Source: Bugula neritina (taxonomy: Eukaryota; Bryozoa; Gymnolaemata; Cheilostomatida; Bugulidae). Taken from it: a DNA stretch of 64,000 nucleotides. This document shows, piece after piece, positions 1 through 9,399 of the stretch. The stretch lies in contig OZ037771.1 of NCBI GenBank assembly GCA_964035545.1, positions 5,016,628 to 5,080,627 on the forward strand. Reading direction: 5' to 3'. A model generated the notes under the pieces. That model ran no database searches, was not told where the DNA came from, and was given only the letters and a program-made list of their open reading frames with translations. Position numbers and translations under genes: made by a program. Each line of letters starts with the position of its first letter. Positions within the stretch are counted from its first letter, which is position 1.

Positions 1-20
1 TGCAAAGATACCAAATTAAA

Positions 21-1508
21 GTGCACTACAAACCTGGTTCTGAACAAGTTACAGCAGACATGCTGTCTCGCGCTCCTGTTGGTGAACCCCAGAACAATAC
101 ATCAGAAGAACAGATTTTCACAGTTATTCAATTGAAGTCATTTATGTCTGACCTAAGCGAAACGGGTCTGAAGCAAGACCTGTCAGTGTCAGAAGTGACC
201 TATAAACTGATCCAACAGCATACGGGTAATGATCCAGTAATGGTGCAGCTGCAATCTCTGATAACCTCAGGATGGCCTAACAAATTATTTCAACTGCCAG
301 AAGAGGTGAAGCCGTACTATTCATACAAAGATGAACTTGCAGTACTAGATGGGATTATTTATAAAGGATCTAGACTGGTTGTGCCCATAGCTGCCAGAGG
401 TGAAATACTCAACAAGCTTCACACTAGCCATCAAGGAACAGCTGCCACTATCAGAAGAGCTCGCAATGCGGTATTCTGGCCTCAAATGGCTGAGGACATT
501 CGAATGAAAACTGACAAGTGTGTCACATGTGCAATGGATGCACCTTTACAACAGCATGAGTCTCTGCAAAACCATGACATACCAGACTTACCTTGGAGTA
601 AAGTAGGCATGGACATACTAACCTATAAGCATAAGGATTATTTGATGCTGGTAGATTATTACTCTGACTTCTTTGAATATGAACCTTTATCTGATACACA
701 ATCTAGAGCAGTAATCAAGGCTTGCAAGAAAACTTTCGCAAGGTATGGGATCCCTCACCAGCTTCAATCAGACAATGGACCACAATTCACCTCGGCCGAC
801 TTTGCTCGATTTAGCACTGAATGGGGTTTCAGCCATACAACCTCATCTCCGGGACATCAGCAGTCGAATGGGAAGGCAGAAGTAGCAGTTAAAATAATCA
901 AAGGGCTGATGAAGAGAGCAGAAGACCCATATTTGGCTCTGCTAGAGTATCGAAATACCCCGACTGCAGGGATGACCTCATCACCAGCTCAGAAGATGTT
1001 TGGGCATTCCACGAGGTCTATTCTTCCTACAGGTGACATGCCAAAGAACAATGTCTTACAGCAAAAAGCTAACAAGAGAAAAGTGGTACAGAGCAGCTAC
1101 AATAAATCAGCTAAAGATTTGACAAAGTTGGCTATTGGCTCGCCAGTGCTGCTGAGAGATTTTGTGTCACAAAAGACTAGATGGCAGCAGGGCAGAGTGG
1201 TTGAACAGCTGTCGGACCGATCATACCTTGTCTCAAACAAAGACACAGACATGGCTGTGAGGCGAAACAGGGCCAATTTGCGCCCTCTGAGTGATGTGGG
1301 AGCTAGTCAGCCATTGACTACAGTTGAAATACCAACAAACGCCAATGACCCAGTATCCAGTCATTCTGTTCCAGACGCACAGATTCAATCAGCCGCAACA
1401 GCAATTCCTACAGAAGTGAATACAAACCCTGGTCCAGCCCCAGTTAGATGGCAACGATCAAGACAAACAAAAACCCCAGCTAAATATGAACAATACGAAC
1501 TATACTAG
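21..1508 (+). CDS. Gypsy-1 pol polyprotein, C-terminal part (RNase H end and integrase)
   Basis: This 495-residue open frame starts inside a longer pol gene cut by the window edge. Its first residues (HYKPGSEQVTADMLSRAP) match the end of Ty3/Gypsy RNase H. Next comes an HHCC zinc-binding motif (two His near residues 133-137, CVTC near 168-171) and a DDE integrase core: first Asp in KVGMDIL, second in SDNGPQF, Glu in NGKAEVAV. The C-terminal tail has the basic, Pro-rich character of Gypsy integrases. The frame has no stop and could derive from a recently active element. It inserts retroelement cDNA into host DNA. The upstream gag, protease and reverse transcriptase are not in the window. Confidence 0.9.
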   Translation: MHYKPGSEQVTADMLSRAPVGEPQNNTSEEQIFTVIQLKSFMSDLSETGLKQDLSVSEVTYKLIQQHTGNDPVMVQLQSLITSGWPNKLFQLPEEVKPYYSYKDELAVLDGIIYKGSRLVVPIAARGEILNKLHTSHQGTAATIRRARNAVFWPQMAEDIRMKTDKCVTCAMDAPLQQHESLQNHDIPDLPWSKVGMDILTYKHKDYLMLVDYYSDFFEYEPLSDTQSRAVIKACKKTFARYGIPHQLQSDNGPQFTSADFARFSTEWGFSHTTSSPGHQQSNGKAEVAVKIIKGLMKRAEDPYLALLEYRNTPTAGMTSSPAQKMFGHSTRSILPTGDMPKNNVLQQKANKRKVVQSSYNKSAKDLTKLAIGSPVLLRDFVSQKTRWQQGRVVEQLSDRSYLVSNKDTDMAVRRNRANLRPLSDVGASQPLTTVEIPTNANDPVSSHSVPDAQIQSAATAIPTEVNTNPGPAPVRWQRSRQTKTPAKYEQYELY

Positions 1509-1737
1509 ATAATTATACTTAATCTGAACGAAGGCAATCGGACAATAAACTCTTGAAAAAAAAATCATTTAAATAGCCCGAACCCAGAAAATAATATAAT
1601 GTACTTTAAATTAACAAGGGAGACAATCTTGTAATAACATGCTAATCTGCTATAGACTATTAATAACAAAATCGTATTACTTGTTCATGTATCAATTCTT
1701 AATTTTTTGTTAAGTTTTTTTCATTTGTTTGTTCAAC
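1509..1737. other. 3' untranslated DNA of Gypsy-1
   Basis: AT-rich noncoding DNA between the Gypsy-1 stop codon and the Gypsy-2 insertion. The last four bases (CAAC, 1734-1737) are the left copy of the Gypsy-2 target duplication. Confidence 0.5.
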
Positions 1738-2042
1738 TGTGGTGGCTCGTAGAGCTACCAGCAACACAATACGCAAGGTTGCGTATTGACCCGGAACGAT
1801 GTACTAGCCAATTAGCTAAGCTGCTTATGAGTAATAGTAGCAGCTTCGCGCTACTAGCTCAGTTGAGGATAGTGCTGTAAATTAAATAGACGTGCGTATT
1901 ATTAACTGTTGTATATTAGATTTTATTATGTATTCTTGTATTCAAATATAACGATATCTACTCGACTTATCTCGGTGAAGTTCCTCTAATAATAAATGAC
2001 TCTCTTGGTTGCACATCGACCCTAAATCTGAAAATCAGAACA
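1738..2042 (+). repeat. 5' LTR of Gypsy-2
   Basis: 305 bp, TG...CA ends, repeated at 8882-9186. An inverted pair near the start (GGCTCGTAGAGC and ATACGCAAGGTTGCGTAT) could form hairpins in the RNA. Confidence 0.95.
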
Positions 2043-2043
2043 G

Positions 2044-2060
2044 TGGTGGCAGCGGTGGGA
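2044..2060 (+). other. Candidate primer-binding site of Gypsy-2
   Basis: TGGTGGCAGCGGTGGGA follows the 5' LTR after one base, where a tRNA primer site is expected. I did not assign the tRNA. Confidence 0.45.
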
Positions 2061-2075
2061 TAGTGTTCATCAAAG

Positions 2076-5000
2076 ATGGAGACTGAAAATGCTAGAATGC
2101 AACCACCCCCAGTAGAAGGTGAACGTAGAAATGATGTTAACCCTGTAAATCGTGAGGGAGAAGAAGCTTATAGATATTGCTTGAAAGCTCCCACCTTTAC
2201 TGGGTCAGAAGATGTCGAACAGTTTATACAAGAATTTAGAGAGGTAATGGAGATTTCTCAATGGTCGCACAGAGTGGCCCTTATCCAATTGCGGAGAGCG
2301 TTGACGGAGCAAGCCAAGCCGTACGGAGTGGGAACGGACGTAAACGGGATACTGGCTGCGCTGCGGGCCCGTTTTGGCATCTCCGAAATAGACGCTAGGA
2401 CCAAGCTACAGAGATTGTGCCGCACCCCGCGGACCTCGCTGCAAGAACATGCCGCGACGGTGAAGAAGCTGGCACAGATTGCGTATAGTGACCTACCAGC
2501 GCAACACCAAGAGCGTTACACATACGACGCCTTTGTCCAGTCACTAAACGACCTGGGCCTACACCATCAACTTCGAGCTAAAGGGATAACCAGAATAGAG
2601 GATGCCCTGAAGGCTGGAGAAGCTTACCTGTTGGCTACCCAAATGCATCGAGCACAACGGAACCCACCAGCAGTTGGAGTCAGTGCTGCCAGGGCTATGA
2701 CAGGCCCCGAAGCCCCCCCGCTGGAAGCCGAAGTGGACCGTATGGTAGAGATGCTGGGACAACTGGTAACAATTCTGGCCGGCGCTGGCCCCGGTCAGGC
2801 CCTGCGGGTGCCTCCAACACCTGTGGGGCAGGGCTGGAGTAGTGCTGGTCAGGACCATAGACAGAAAGGACGACCCCAATACCAGGGGGCGTTAAACTGT
2901 CACGGCCCGCAGACGATCTCCCTCGGGCCGCAACTGAAGGAGTCTGGTGGGACACGCCGTCGTCTGTCCGTACGGACACGACGGAACACTCCTCCCGAGT
3001 GGCAGGTACCACGCAGGACTAGTAGGCCCGCACAACGGCCAAGTACCTTCTCCCTGCCACTCGCCAATTGGTTCCACCGGTTACCTCGGGAAGGGGAGCC
3101 CGCCACTGAAATGGAGCCGGAAGGCCCAGTGGAGAGCCCCAAACCCCGCCGGCACCAACCTCGCCGCCGGAAACCCCGTAAACCACGGGTGAAACCCCCG
3201 CCGTCCTACCAATCTAGGACAGCACATGCGGGGGGAGGGGGGGTGAAAGTACAACCACATGGAGAGAGCTATTTCCTACCCGGAAAGGTGGCCGGCAACG
3301 CCGTCACTTTCCTGCTCGACTCCGGTTGTACTACCAACCTTCTCAGTCGTAGAGTCTTTGAGGCACTGCCCCGCCGGGACAGGGATAGAGTACGACCGTA
3401 TACGGGGGAGCATGGCACCCTGGCAGACGGGTCATGTATTCCCTTCTACGGTATTATCGAGCTCCCTGGGCGTGTCCGAGACCAGGCTGTACAGGAGACT
3501 TTTGTCATAAGCCAACTGGAGGAAGATGCTATCCTCGGAATGCCCTTCTTGAAGCAACACCAGTGCCGAATAGACTTCAGCAAGTCGGTGGTGCTGATGG
3601 GCGGGCGAGAACTCGCCTGTGTGGATAAGTTTGGGCGTCCTCTGGTGGACGGTGTTCAGGTAGTCCAAAACTGCACCGTGCCCGGACGCTCCAGAGCTAC
3701 TATCCACTGCCGAGTGAACAGCAACCGGATAGCCAGGCTCGGGGTCGTTGAAGGCGCGCACGAAAGGATCCAACTCGCTAGTAGTTTAAACCGACTAACT
3801 GAGCGAGGGGAGGTCTTAGTGCAGTGTGTCAACCCCTTTACCGAGCCCATTGAGCTCCCAGCTGGGTCAATGCTGGGCCGGTTCCACTCCGTCCAGGAAG
3901 AGGACGTGGGCCCGTCGCTGGGTGACGCGACGGAGACACTCCCTCGACACCCTACTCAGGGGCGAGGGGCAGTCCCAACACATCTCCGGGAGTTATATGA
4001 AACAGCCTGTGGCGGCTGCGCGAGCAACAAGGAACGCCAAGCGATGGCGAAGTTGCTACGCGACTACGGTGATGTGTTCAGCAGCGGAGATCATGACATG
4101 GGGCTGACGGGAGTGGTCAGACACGAAATACCGCTGACTGCAGGGACAGTCCCTGTCCGGCAACCCAGGCTGGGGCCGGAAAAAGAAAAGGAGGTTAGCC
4201 GACAAGTACGGGTACTTCTGGACCGCGGCCTCATAGAGCCCGCCCATAGTGCGTGGAGCTCACGAGTCGTACTGGTCCGGAAGAAAGACGGCAGTTGGCG
4301 GTTCTGTGTGGATTACCGCAAACTCAATAACGTAACCATACAGGACGCCTACCCTCTACCTCGTATTGACGAGTCATTGGACGCCCTAGCCGGCAGCAAG
4401 TACTTCAGTACGTTAGACTTGCTAAGCGGCTATTGGCAGGTTCCTCTGAGTCCCGACGCCCAGGAGAAAGCGGCGTTTATTACACGGGACGGGTTGTGGA
4501 AGTGGAAGGTGCTGCCCTTCGGGTTAACCTCCGCTCCAGCCACCTTCCAGAGGCTGATGGAGCAAGTCCTTAGCGGGCTCCATTGGAAGACACTGCTGGT
4601 CTACCTTGATGATGTCATCGTGATCTCCCCAGACTTCGAGACACATGTCAGTCGTCTGCAGGAGGTTTTCGAGAGACTCCGAGGTGCCGGTCTTAAGCTC
4701 AAACCTTCCAAGTGCGCTCTATTGCAGCCGGAGGTCAAGTACCTGGAGCACGTTGTCGGTCGAAACGGCGTGGCAACGGATCCCGAAAAGGTATGGGCGG
4801 TAGAAGACTGGGTCACCCCCCAAGACTTGACCGGACTCCGGGCTTTCTTGGGGCTGGTAGGGTATTACAGGCAATACATACCGGACTTTGCGGACATAGC
4901 CCAGCCGTTAAACCGGCTCACCGCAAAGGGAGTGACGTGGCAGTGGACCCCAGTCGAACAAGGAGCGTTCGACCGCCTCAAGGACTGCCTGCTAACGGCG

Positions 5001-5498
5001 CCCATCTTGGCCTACCCAGACCCCACTCTGGAGTACATCCTCGACACGGACGCCAGTGACCAAAATGTTGGCGCTGTGCTGTCTCAAGTGCAGGAAGGCC
5101 GAGAGGTAGTGGTAGCCTACTACAGCAAGTCTCTCTCACCCGCTGAACGAAATTACTGCACTACCCGCAAGGAGCTGCTGGCAGTAATCAAGTCAGTGAA
5201 GCACTTCAGACCATACTTATACGGCAGGAAGTTCCGGCTGCGTACGGATCATGCCTCGCTGATCTGGTTGTGCAAGAGAGCAGAGCCCTCCAGTCAGGTC
5301 GCCCGGTGGCTCGAAATCCTAGCTGAATTATCCTACCGGATCGAACATCGACCGGGCAGAAGACACAGCAATGCGGATGGTTTGAGCCGCCGACCTGATG
5401 GAGGTTGCAAACAGTGTCTCAACATCGAGAGGAGGGACGGAGGTCCCCCGCGATGTGAGTTAGAGACGCTGGCTCGCCATGGAGCACCGTTTGACTAG
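2076..5498 (+). CDS. Gypsy-2 gag-protease-RT-RNase H polyprotein
   Basis: The 1140-residue frame has a gag-like helical N-terminal third (residues 1-220) followed by a basic Pro/Arg-rich stretch (about 270-380). I see no clear CCHC zinc knuckle. An aspartic protease follows (LLDSGCTTNLLS, near 413-424). Reverse transcriptase has FCVDYRKLNN, DLLSGYWQVPL and the catalytic YLDDVIV box (near 846-852). RNase H has LDTDASDQNVGA and DHASLIWL, and ends in RPGRRHSNADGLSR. The frame ends in a TAG (5496-5498) after which integrase continues in the same frame. The start ATG at 2076 lies 33 bp after the 5' LTR. Confidence 0.93.
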   Translation: METENARMQPPPVEGERRNDVNPVNREGEEAYRYCLKAPTFTGSEDVEQFIQEFREVMEISQWSHRVALIQLRRALTEQAKPYGVGTDVNGILAALRARFGISEIDARTKLQRLCRTPRTSLQEHAATVKKLAQIAYSDLPAQHQERYTYDAFVQSLNDLGLHHQLRAKGITRIEDALKAGEAYLLATQMHRAQRNPPAVGVSAARAMTGPEAPPLEAEVDRMVEMLGQLVTILAGAGPGQALRVPPTPVGQGWSSAGQDHRQKGRPQYQGALNCHGPQTISLGPQLKESGGTRRRLSVRTRRNTPPEWQVPRRTSRPAQRPSTFSLPLANWFHRLPREGEPATEMEPEGPVESPKPRRHQPRRRKPRKPRVKPPPSYQSRTAHAGGGGVKVQPHGESYFLPGKVAGNAVTFLLDSGCTTNLLSRRVFEALPRRDRDRVRPYTGEHGTLADGSCIPFYGIIELPGRVRDQAVQETFVISQLEEDAILGMPFLKQHQCRIDFSKSVVLMGGRELACVDKFGRPLVDGVQVVQNCTVPGRSRATIHCRVNSNRIARLGVVEGAHERIQLASSLNRLTERGEVLVQCVNPFTEPIELPAGSMLGRFHSVQEEDVGPSLGDATETLPRHPTQGRGAVPTHLRELYETACGGCASNKERQAMAKLLRDYGDVFSSGDHDMGLTGVVRHEIPLTAGTVPVRQPRLGPEKEKEVSRQVRVLLDRGLIEPAHSAWSSRVVLVRKKDGSWRFCVDYRKLNNVTIQDAYPLPRIDESLDALAGSKYFSTLDLLSGYWQVPLSPDAQEKAAFITRDGLWKWKVLPFGLTSAPATFQRLMEQVLSGLHWKTLLVYLDDVIVISPDFETHVSRLQEVFERLRGAGLKLKPSKCALLQPEVKYLEHVVGRNGVATDPEKVWAVEDWVTPQDLTGLRAFLGLVGYYRQYIPDFADIAQPLNRLTAKGVTWQWTPVEQGAFDRLKDCLLTAPILAYPDPTLEYILDTDASDQNVGAVLSQVQEGREVVVAYYSKSLSPAERNYCTTRKELLAVIKSVKHFRPYLYGRKFRLRTDHASLIWLCKRAEPSSQVARWLEILAELSYRIEHRPGRRHSNADGLSRRPDGGCKQCLNIERRDGGPPRCELETLARHGAPFD

Positions 5499-7289
5499 GA
5501 CCAGGGTCAACTCAGACAGGAGGTTGACGAGTCCCCGGAGGTTGTACAAAACCTCCGCGCCAACCCTGTACTGGCCGAAAATGTTCGAGAGCTGAAGAAG
5601 CTCCAGGAAGAGCTACCTGGAGTAGTGGCAGACATATATCGGGCCAAAAAGGAAGGGCGACGACCCAGCGAGGAACGCATAAGACAGGGATGCGCCAAGT
5701 TCCGGCTATACTGTCAGCGTTGGGACTCGCTGCGGATCGGGCAGGATGGGTTACTAACCATCTCTCTAGCCGCCAGCGGCAGACACCCAGAGAGGAAGAG
5801 GGTAGTCTGCCCCACTGCCATCCGCCGTGAGTTGATTTGGGATACTCACAAACAGGCCCACGCAGGGGTCAAGAGAGTGATGTCCAAATTACGACTCCGG
5901 TGGTATTGGCCACAAATGGAGCGTGACGTCCGGCTAAGAGTCAAACAGTGTGAGATCTGCCAGGCCAGTAAGCATAGCCGTCCCCCTGGTGAAGCAGGAC
6001 GGCGGAGGTTATATGCTGGAAGGCCCTGGCAAGTAGTCGCTGTAGACCTGGTCGGACCCATGCCCCTGACCCCCAGAGGCAATAGTTGGATTTTAGTACT
6101 GACCGACCACTTTACTAGGTGGGCGGATGCTCTGGCTATCCCAGATGCGTCAGCCCCAACAGTGGCCAGGGCACTAGACCAACATGTATTCTGTTATTTT
6201 GGTCTCCCCGAACAGATACACTCTGATCAAGGCGCTCAGTTCCAGTCCCAACTGATGAGCGACCTTTGCCACCTCTGGGGAGTAAATCAGAGCCGGACCA
6301 CCCCCTACCACCCTCAAGGTAACGGGGTGGTGGAGCGCAACAACCGGATGCTAGGTGATGCGCTCCGGAGTCTCCTCCTTGGACGAGGCCAAGAGGAATG
6401 GGATACGGTGTTGCCGCAAGTCATGCGTGCATACCGTAGCACCCCACACACCAGTACTGGTGAGACCCCAAACCTCTTGATGCTCGGGAGAGAGACTCGT
6501 GTCCCTGACCATCTTACCTACCACGTTCCAGAGCAAGACAACTCGGTTCACGAGTATGCCAGTGAACTAGTGGAACGGATGAAGGCCGTACACGATATAC
6601 TGCGCGAACAGCAATGGAAGGTGCGGCACGAAGATTCCGATGAACCACCCCTCTACCAAACGGGAGATAAGGTGTGGATGGTCAATTACTGTAGGCGTCG
6701 CGGACAGGCGGCTAAGTTACAGCCTAAGTTCGTGGGACCCTACGTGATCATCGAGGCTATGCCCAACCATACGTACAAGATTGAGCGCTCAGGACAGGTG
6801 TCTATCCAGAATGAGTCTCGCTTGAAACCGTATTGGGCTAGTCCCGACGCAGTGGGAGAAGCCCCCCCGTTGTTGGAGCCCAGGAGGCAGACAACAACTC
6901 GCGGGCGACGGCGGCATGGACCTGAATACGAAGTGGTCATACCGCGGGAAGAAAACTTGGTGAGAGAGGAGCGACAGCTTTTGCCAGCAGAAGCGTGTCC
7001 GCCACCGCCAAGTCTAATTCCATCACTTCCAGAAACCGAGCCGGTTCCGGAAGTGCAAACCCCCACGGAGGGAGGGGCTCCATCCGGAGAACAAGAAGAG
7101 GTGACCGCTAACGGTGAAGTAGAGATGCCATTAGAGGCCCCTACAAATAAACCGGCGAGCGTGTCACCCCCCCTAGAACGGGGACAGCGTACGAGGAAAC
7201 CCCCACCATATTTAAAAGACTTTGTATGTGACTGCATTAGAAGCGGCACGCATGAAAGTCTAGGGGAAAACCGTACGATAAAATGTTAG
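5499..7289 (+). CDS. Gypsy-2 integrase, in frame after a TAG
   Basis: The same reading frame as the upstream polyprotein stays open from 5499 to 7289; the first ATG is at 5625. It carries the HHCC zinc motif (HTHKQAHAG, CEICQASK), then a DDE integrase core with Asp in AVDLVG, Asp in HSDQGAQF and Glu in NGVVERNNR. The C-terminal part has a GPY-like segment (PKFVGPYVIIEAMPNHTYKI) typical of Ty3/Gypsy integrases, then an acidic Pro-rich tail. Separation from RT by one stop means either the stop is a mutation or integrase is made by read-through. The missing methionine near 5499 argues against an independent start there. Confidence 0.9.
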   Translation, partial: DQGQLRQEVDESPEVVQNLRANPVLAENVRELKKLQEELPGVVADIYRAKKEGRRPSEERIRQGCAKFRLYCQRWDSLRIGQDGLLTISLAASGRHPERKRVVCPTAIRRELIWDTHKQAHAGVKRVMSKLRLRWYWPQMERDVRLRVKQCEICQASKHSRPPGEAGRRRLYAGRPWQVVAVDLVGPMPLTPRGNSWILVLTDHFTRWADALAIPDASAPTVARALDQHVFCYFGLPEQIHSDQGAQFQSQLMSDLCHLWGVNQSRTTPYHPQGNGVVERNNRMLGDALRSLLLGRGQEEWDTVLPQVMRAYRSTPHTSTGETPNLLMLGRETRVPDHLTYHVPEQDNSVHEYASELVERMKAVHDILREQQWKVRHEDSDEPPLYQTGDKVWMVNYCRRRGQAAKLQPKFVGPYVIIEAMPNHTYKIERSGQVSIQNESRLKPYWASPDAVGEAPPLLEPRRQTTTRGRRRHGPEYEVVIPREENLVREERQLLPAEACPPPPSLIPSLPETEPVPEVQTPTEGGAPSGEQEEVTANGEVEMPLEAPTNKPASVSPPLERGQRTRKPPPYLKDFVCDCIRSGTHESLGENRTIKC

Positions 7290-7528
7290 AGTTGTGAACC
7301 CCACGCAAATATCAACTTTTGCGAGGGCGGAATAGTGGGAGGAATTAATGCGCGTAAAGCAAATAGTTCCGACTTCGTGCCTCAGAAACAATGCTCAGCC
7401 TTTTCTTATGCTGACATCGCCAGAGGCAGACGTATATCACAACCAGCTCCAATCTTACCAAGAACGTTGAGTATGGACATTAATACCGAGTTCACAGGTA
7501 AGCCAGTATAAGTCTTGTATTCCTATCC
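7290..7528. other. Gypsy-2 spacer between integrase and third frame
   Basis: No coding signal seen. It may hold an internal promoter or splice acceptor for the third frame, but nothing in it proves this. Confidence 0.4.
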
Positions 7529-8413
7529 ATGGAAACGGGCTCTATGCCAGTAAATTCTGAACTAATTCAACAGGTTGAATCAGAATTACTGGGAACCACG
7601 TTTCACGTGAATGACGATGAAGACACTGTAATGGCCGACGGTCTGTTAGACCTGGAGCTAGACACTGTTCTTGGTCAGTCCACACATGATTCACTGGTTC
7701 CTCGAGTGCATTCTAAAAGTTGTGACTCTCAGGCTAGTAACAGTCGACCGTCACTAGAATTATGTTGTAAAGATCCACCGCGATCTAACAATAATTCTAC
7801 TTTTGTAGACACACTCGCGCCCGTCTCTCCGGGCATGCCTTCTCTAGAGATGGCATGGGACCCAGAGCCGGCCCCACCAACTTCCACAACCGGACAACTG
7901 CCACCCCAGTTGGAAGCAACCTCCAACTGGACTACCCCTGCCACAGAGAAAGAGATTAAGACTCATAGAGGAGATGACAGTAACCGTGAATGCCGCCTAT
8001 GTCAGCAGCGGTTTACAACCCATCGCAGGCTGAGAGTCCACTTGCCGCAGCATTACATCACAACGTTCTGCCCCTGCGGAGAATATAGTTATAATTGTGA
8101 TTATCTACTGCGTCACCAACGCACTATGCAGTGCTTTCAAGGACACGTCTATGAAGTAGACAAAGCATCATATCCCGCATTCCTTAACGCCATCAGACCC
8201 CTCATCACTGACTCGGCTCGGCTGTCTCGCCTCGAGCAAGGCTTTCCCTCCCCTCGACCCATCATCTCTGAAACTATGGATAAGCCTACAAAATCAGCTA
8301 ACTCCCCACCTCTCAGTCCTATACGTCAACCGCATACACTTCCCCGTGTCGTACTACAGAGGGTAGACACGAAGGCGTATACACTCCCTCCCCCACTTCC
8401 ATCTTCAGAATGA
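7529..8413 (+). CDS. Gypsy-2 third frame, zinc-finger-like accessory protein
   Basis: A 294-residue frame between integrase and 3' LTR, where some Gypsy elements carry an env or accessory gene. There is no signal peptide or membrane segment, so it is not an envelope protein. Residues 1-145 are acidic and Ser/Pro-rich. Near residues 151-200 are paired Cys and His residues (ECRLCQQRF...HRRLRVHL..H, then CPCGEYSYNC...LLRHQ), resembling C2H2-type fingers. The frame stops at TGA (8411-8413), but the same frame continues open for 62 codons to 8602. Function is unknown; nucleic-acid binding is a guess from the fingers. Confidence 0.75.
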   Translation: METGSMPVNSELIQQVESELLGTTFHVNDDEDTVMADGLLDLELDTVLGQSTHDSLVPRVHSKSCDSQASNSRPSLELCCKDPPRSNNNSTFVDTLAPVSPGMPSLEMAWDPEPAPPTSTTGQLPPQLEATSNWTTPATEKEIKTHRGDDSNRECRLCQQRFTTHRRLRVHLPQHYITTFCPCGEYSYNCDYLLRHQRTMQCFQGHVYEVDKASYPAFLNAIRPLITDSARLSRLEQGFPSPRPIISETMDKPTKSANSPPLSPIRQPHTLPRVVLQRVDTKAYTLPPPLPSSE

Positions 8414-8602
8414 AAAAGGCACAGACAGCAGACCTTCTCTCGTTCATCCCCTCTGGCCCGCAACTTACGTGAAGTAGAAGCTAGGGCACGCGACCTGGAG
8501 CAAGAAGTGTATAGACTGGCCCCGCGCGTGCATGCGGCATCCAGTGAACTCAAGTATCTACAGGAGTCTATTAAACGCATGAGGCGGGCGGCCCATGATT
8601 AA
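8414..8602 (+). pseudogene. Gypsy-2 third frame, C-terminal coiled coil after TGA
   Basis: In frame with 7529-8413 but separated by one TGA. The 62 codons before TAA encode a charged helix with heptad-like spacing (LREVEARARDLEQEVYRL, then LKYLQESIKRM). This looks like the original C-terminal coiled coil of the accessory protein, cut off by a stop mutation or reached by read-through. Confidence 0.6.
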
Positions 8603-8869
8603 CATGAGTCCATCTCCAACTCCATACTACTCTTCCCCCCCTACCTCTCTGTGGCATTCCCTCCCGTTACGGTGGCACGTACTCTACATGTAAATAGGAC
8701 TTTCTTTTACATACTTGCATCATTCATTGTGCATATATTTTTTATATATATACCTGTACCTCTAATCAGTTGGCTCTTGTATATACTTTTGTATCGTTCT
8801 CTCTCTGCCCACTGATGTATAAGTTTTTTTATATGAATTATATTTTTTATCAGAAAGAGGGCTTTCTGC
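8603..8869. other. Gypsy-2 3' untranslated region
   Basis: Pyrimidine- and AT-rich DNA with no open frame of note, leading to the polypurine tract. Confidence 0.5.
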
Positions 8870-8881
8870 TGGAGGGGACAG
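8870..8881 (+). other. Polypurine tract of Gypsy-2
   Basis: TGGAGGGGACAG directly abuts the 3' LTR start (TGTGGTGG at 8882), the expected plus-strand primer position. Confidence 0.75.
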
Positions 8882-9186
8882 TGTGGTGGCTCGTAGAGCT
8901 ACCAGCAACACAATACGCAAGGTTGCGTATTGACCCGGAACGATGTACTAGCCAATTAGCTAAGCTGCTTATGAGTAATAGTAGCAGCTTCGCGCTACTA
9001 GCTCAGTTGAGGATAGTGCTGTAAATTAAATAGACGTGCGTATTATTAACTGTTGTATATTAGATTTTATTATGTATTCTTGTATTCAAATATAACGATA
9101 TCTACTCGACTTATCTCGGTGAAGTTCCTCTAATTATAAATGACTCTCTTGGTTGCACATCGACCCTAAATCTGAAAATCATAACA
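8882..9186 (+). repeat. 3' LTR of Gypsy-2
   Basis: 305 bp, matches 1738-2042 except AATTATAAAT for AATAATAAAT and ATCATAACA for ATCAGAACA near the end. Confidence 0.95.
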
Positions 9187-9214
9187 CAACATTGTCAAAG
9201 ATTTGTAAAGGGGA

Positions 9215-9394
9215 TGTTGATGATATGCTGAATAAGCTTTACTTGACTTACTTGACTTACTTGAAGATGCAATCACGTTAGACCACTATATTAGTGTAAG
9301 CGACGTGCCTCGTTTGGTGAACAGAATTATTAAATGTAGTTAATACTTTTATCGCATAAGTGCAGTTCTGTTTTAAGACTTTGGTGCCAGTACA
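9215..9394 (+). repeat. Candidate 3' LTR of Gypsy-1
   Basis: Begins TGTTGATGATATGC right after a purine run and may end at TACA (9391-9394). There is no second copy in the window to confirm the borders. Confidence 0.4.
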
Positions 9395-9399
9395 GGGCC

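Larger units (their letters stand above)
1738..9186 (+). mobile_element. Complete Ty3/Gypsy LTR retrotransposon 2
   Basis: The element is bounded by 305-bp direct LTRs that start TGTGGTGG and end in CA, and by a 4-bp target duplication CAAC (1734-1737 and 9187-9190). The LTRs differ at two positions I could find, so the insertion is young. Internal order is a fused gag-pol frame (2076-5498), integrase in the same frame after one TAG (5499-7289), and an extra frame (7529-8413 plus 8414-8602). The coding part is clearly more GC-rich than the surrounding DNA. It lies inside the 3' region of another Gypsy element. Confidence 0.95.
1..9394 (+). mobile_element. Ty3/Gypsy retrotransposon 1, 3' part, split by a nested element
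   Basis: The 3' end of a Ty3/Gypsy element enters from the left window edge (pol C-terminus to 1508, 3' untranslated DNA to 1737). It is split by a second Gypsy element at 1738-9186 and resumes at 9187 after the duplicated CAAC. At 9206-9214 a purine run (TAAAGGGGA) is followed at 9215 by TGTTGATGATATGC, which has the look of a polypurine tract and a Gypsy LTR start. An LTR end near 9394 (TACA) is a guess because the 5' LTR lies outside the window. The nested arrangement is seen directly; the LTR end is inferred. Confidence 0.6.

Noticed and set aside
2559-3142. Minus-strand open frames inside Gypsy-2 gag
   Set aside because: They are shadows of the GC-rich plus-strand gene, with no domain or independent support.
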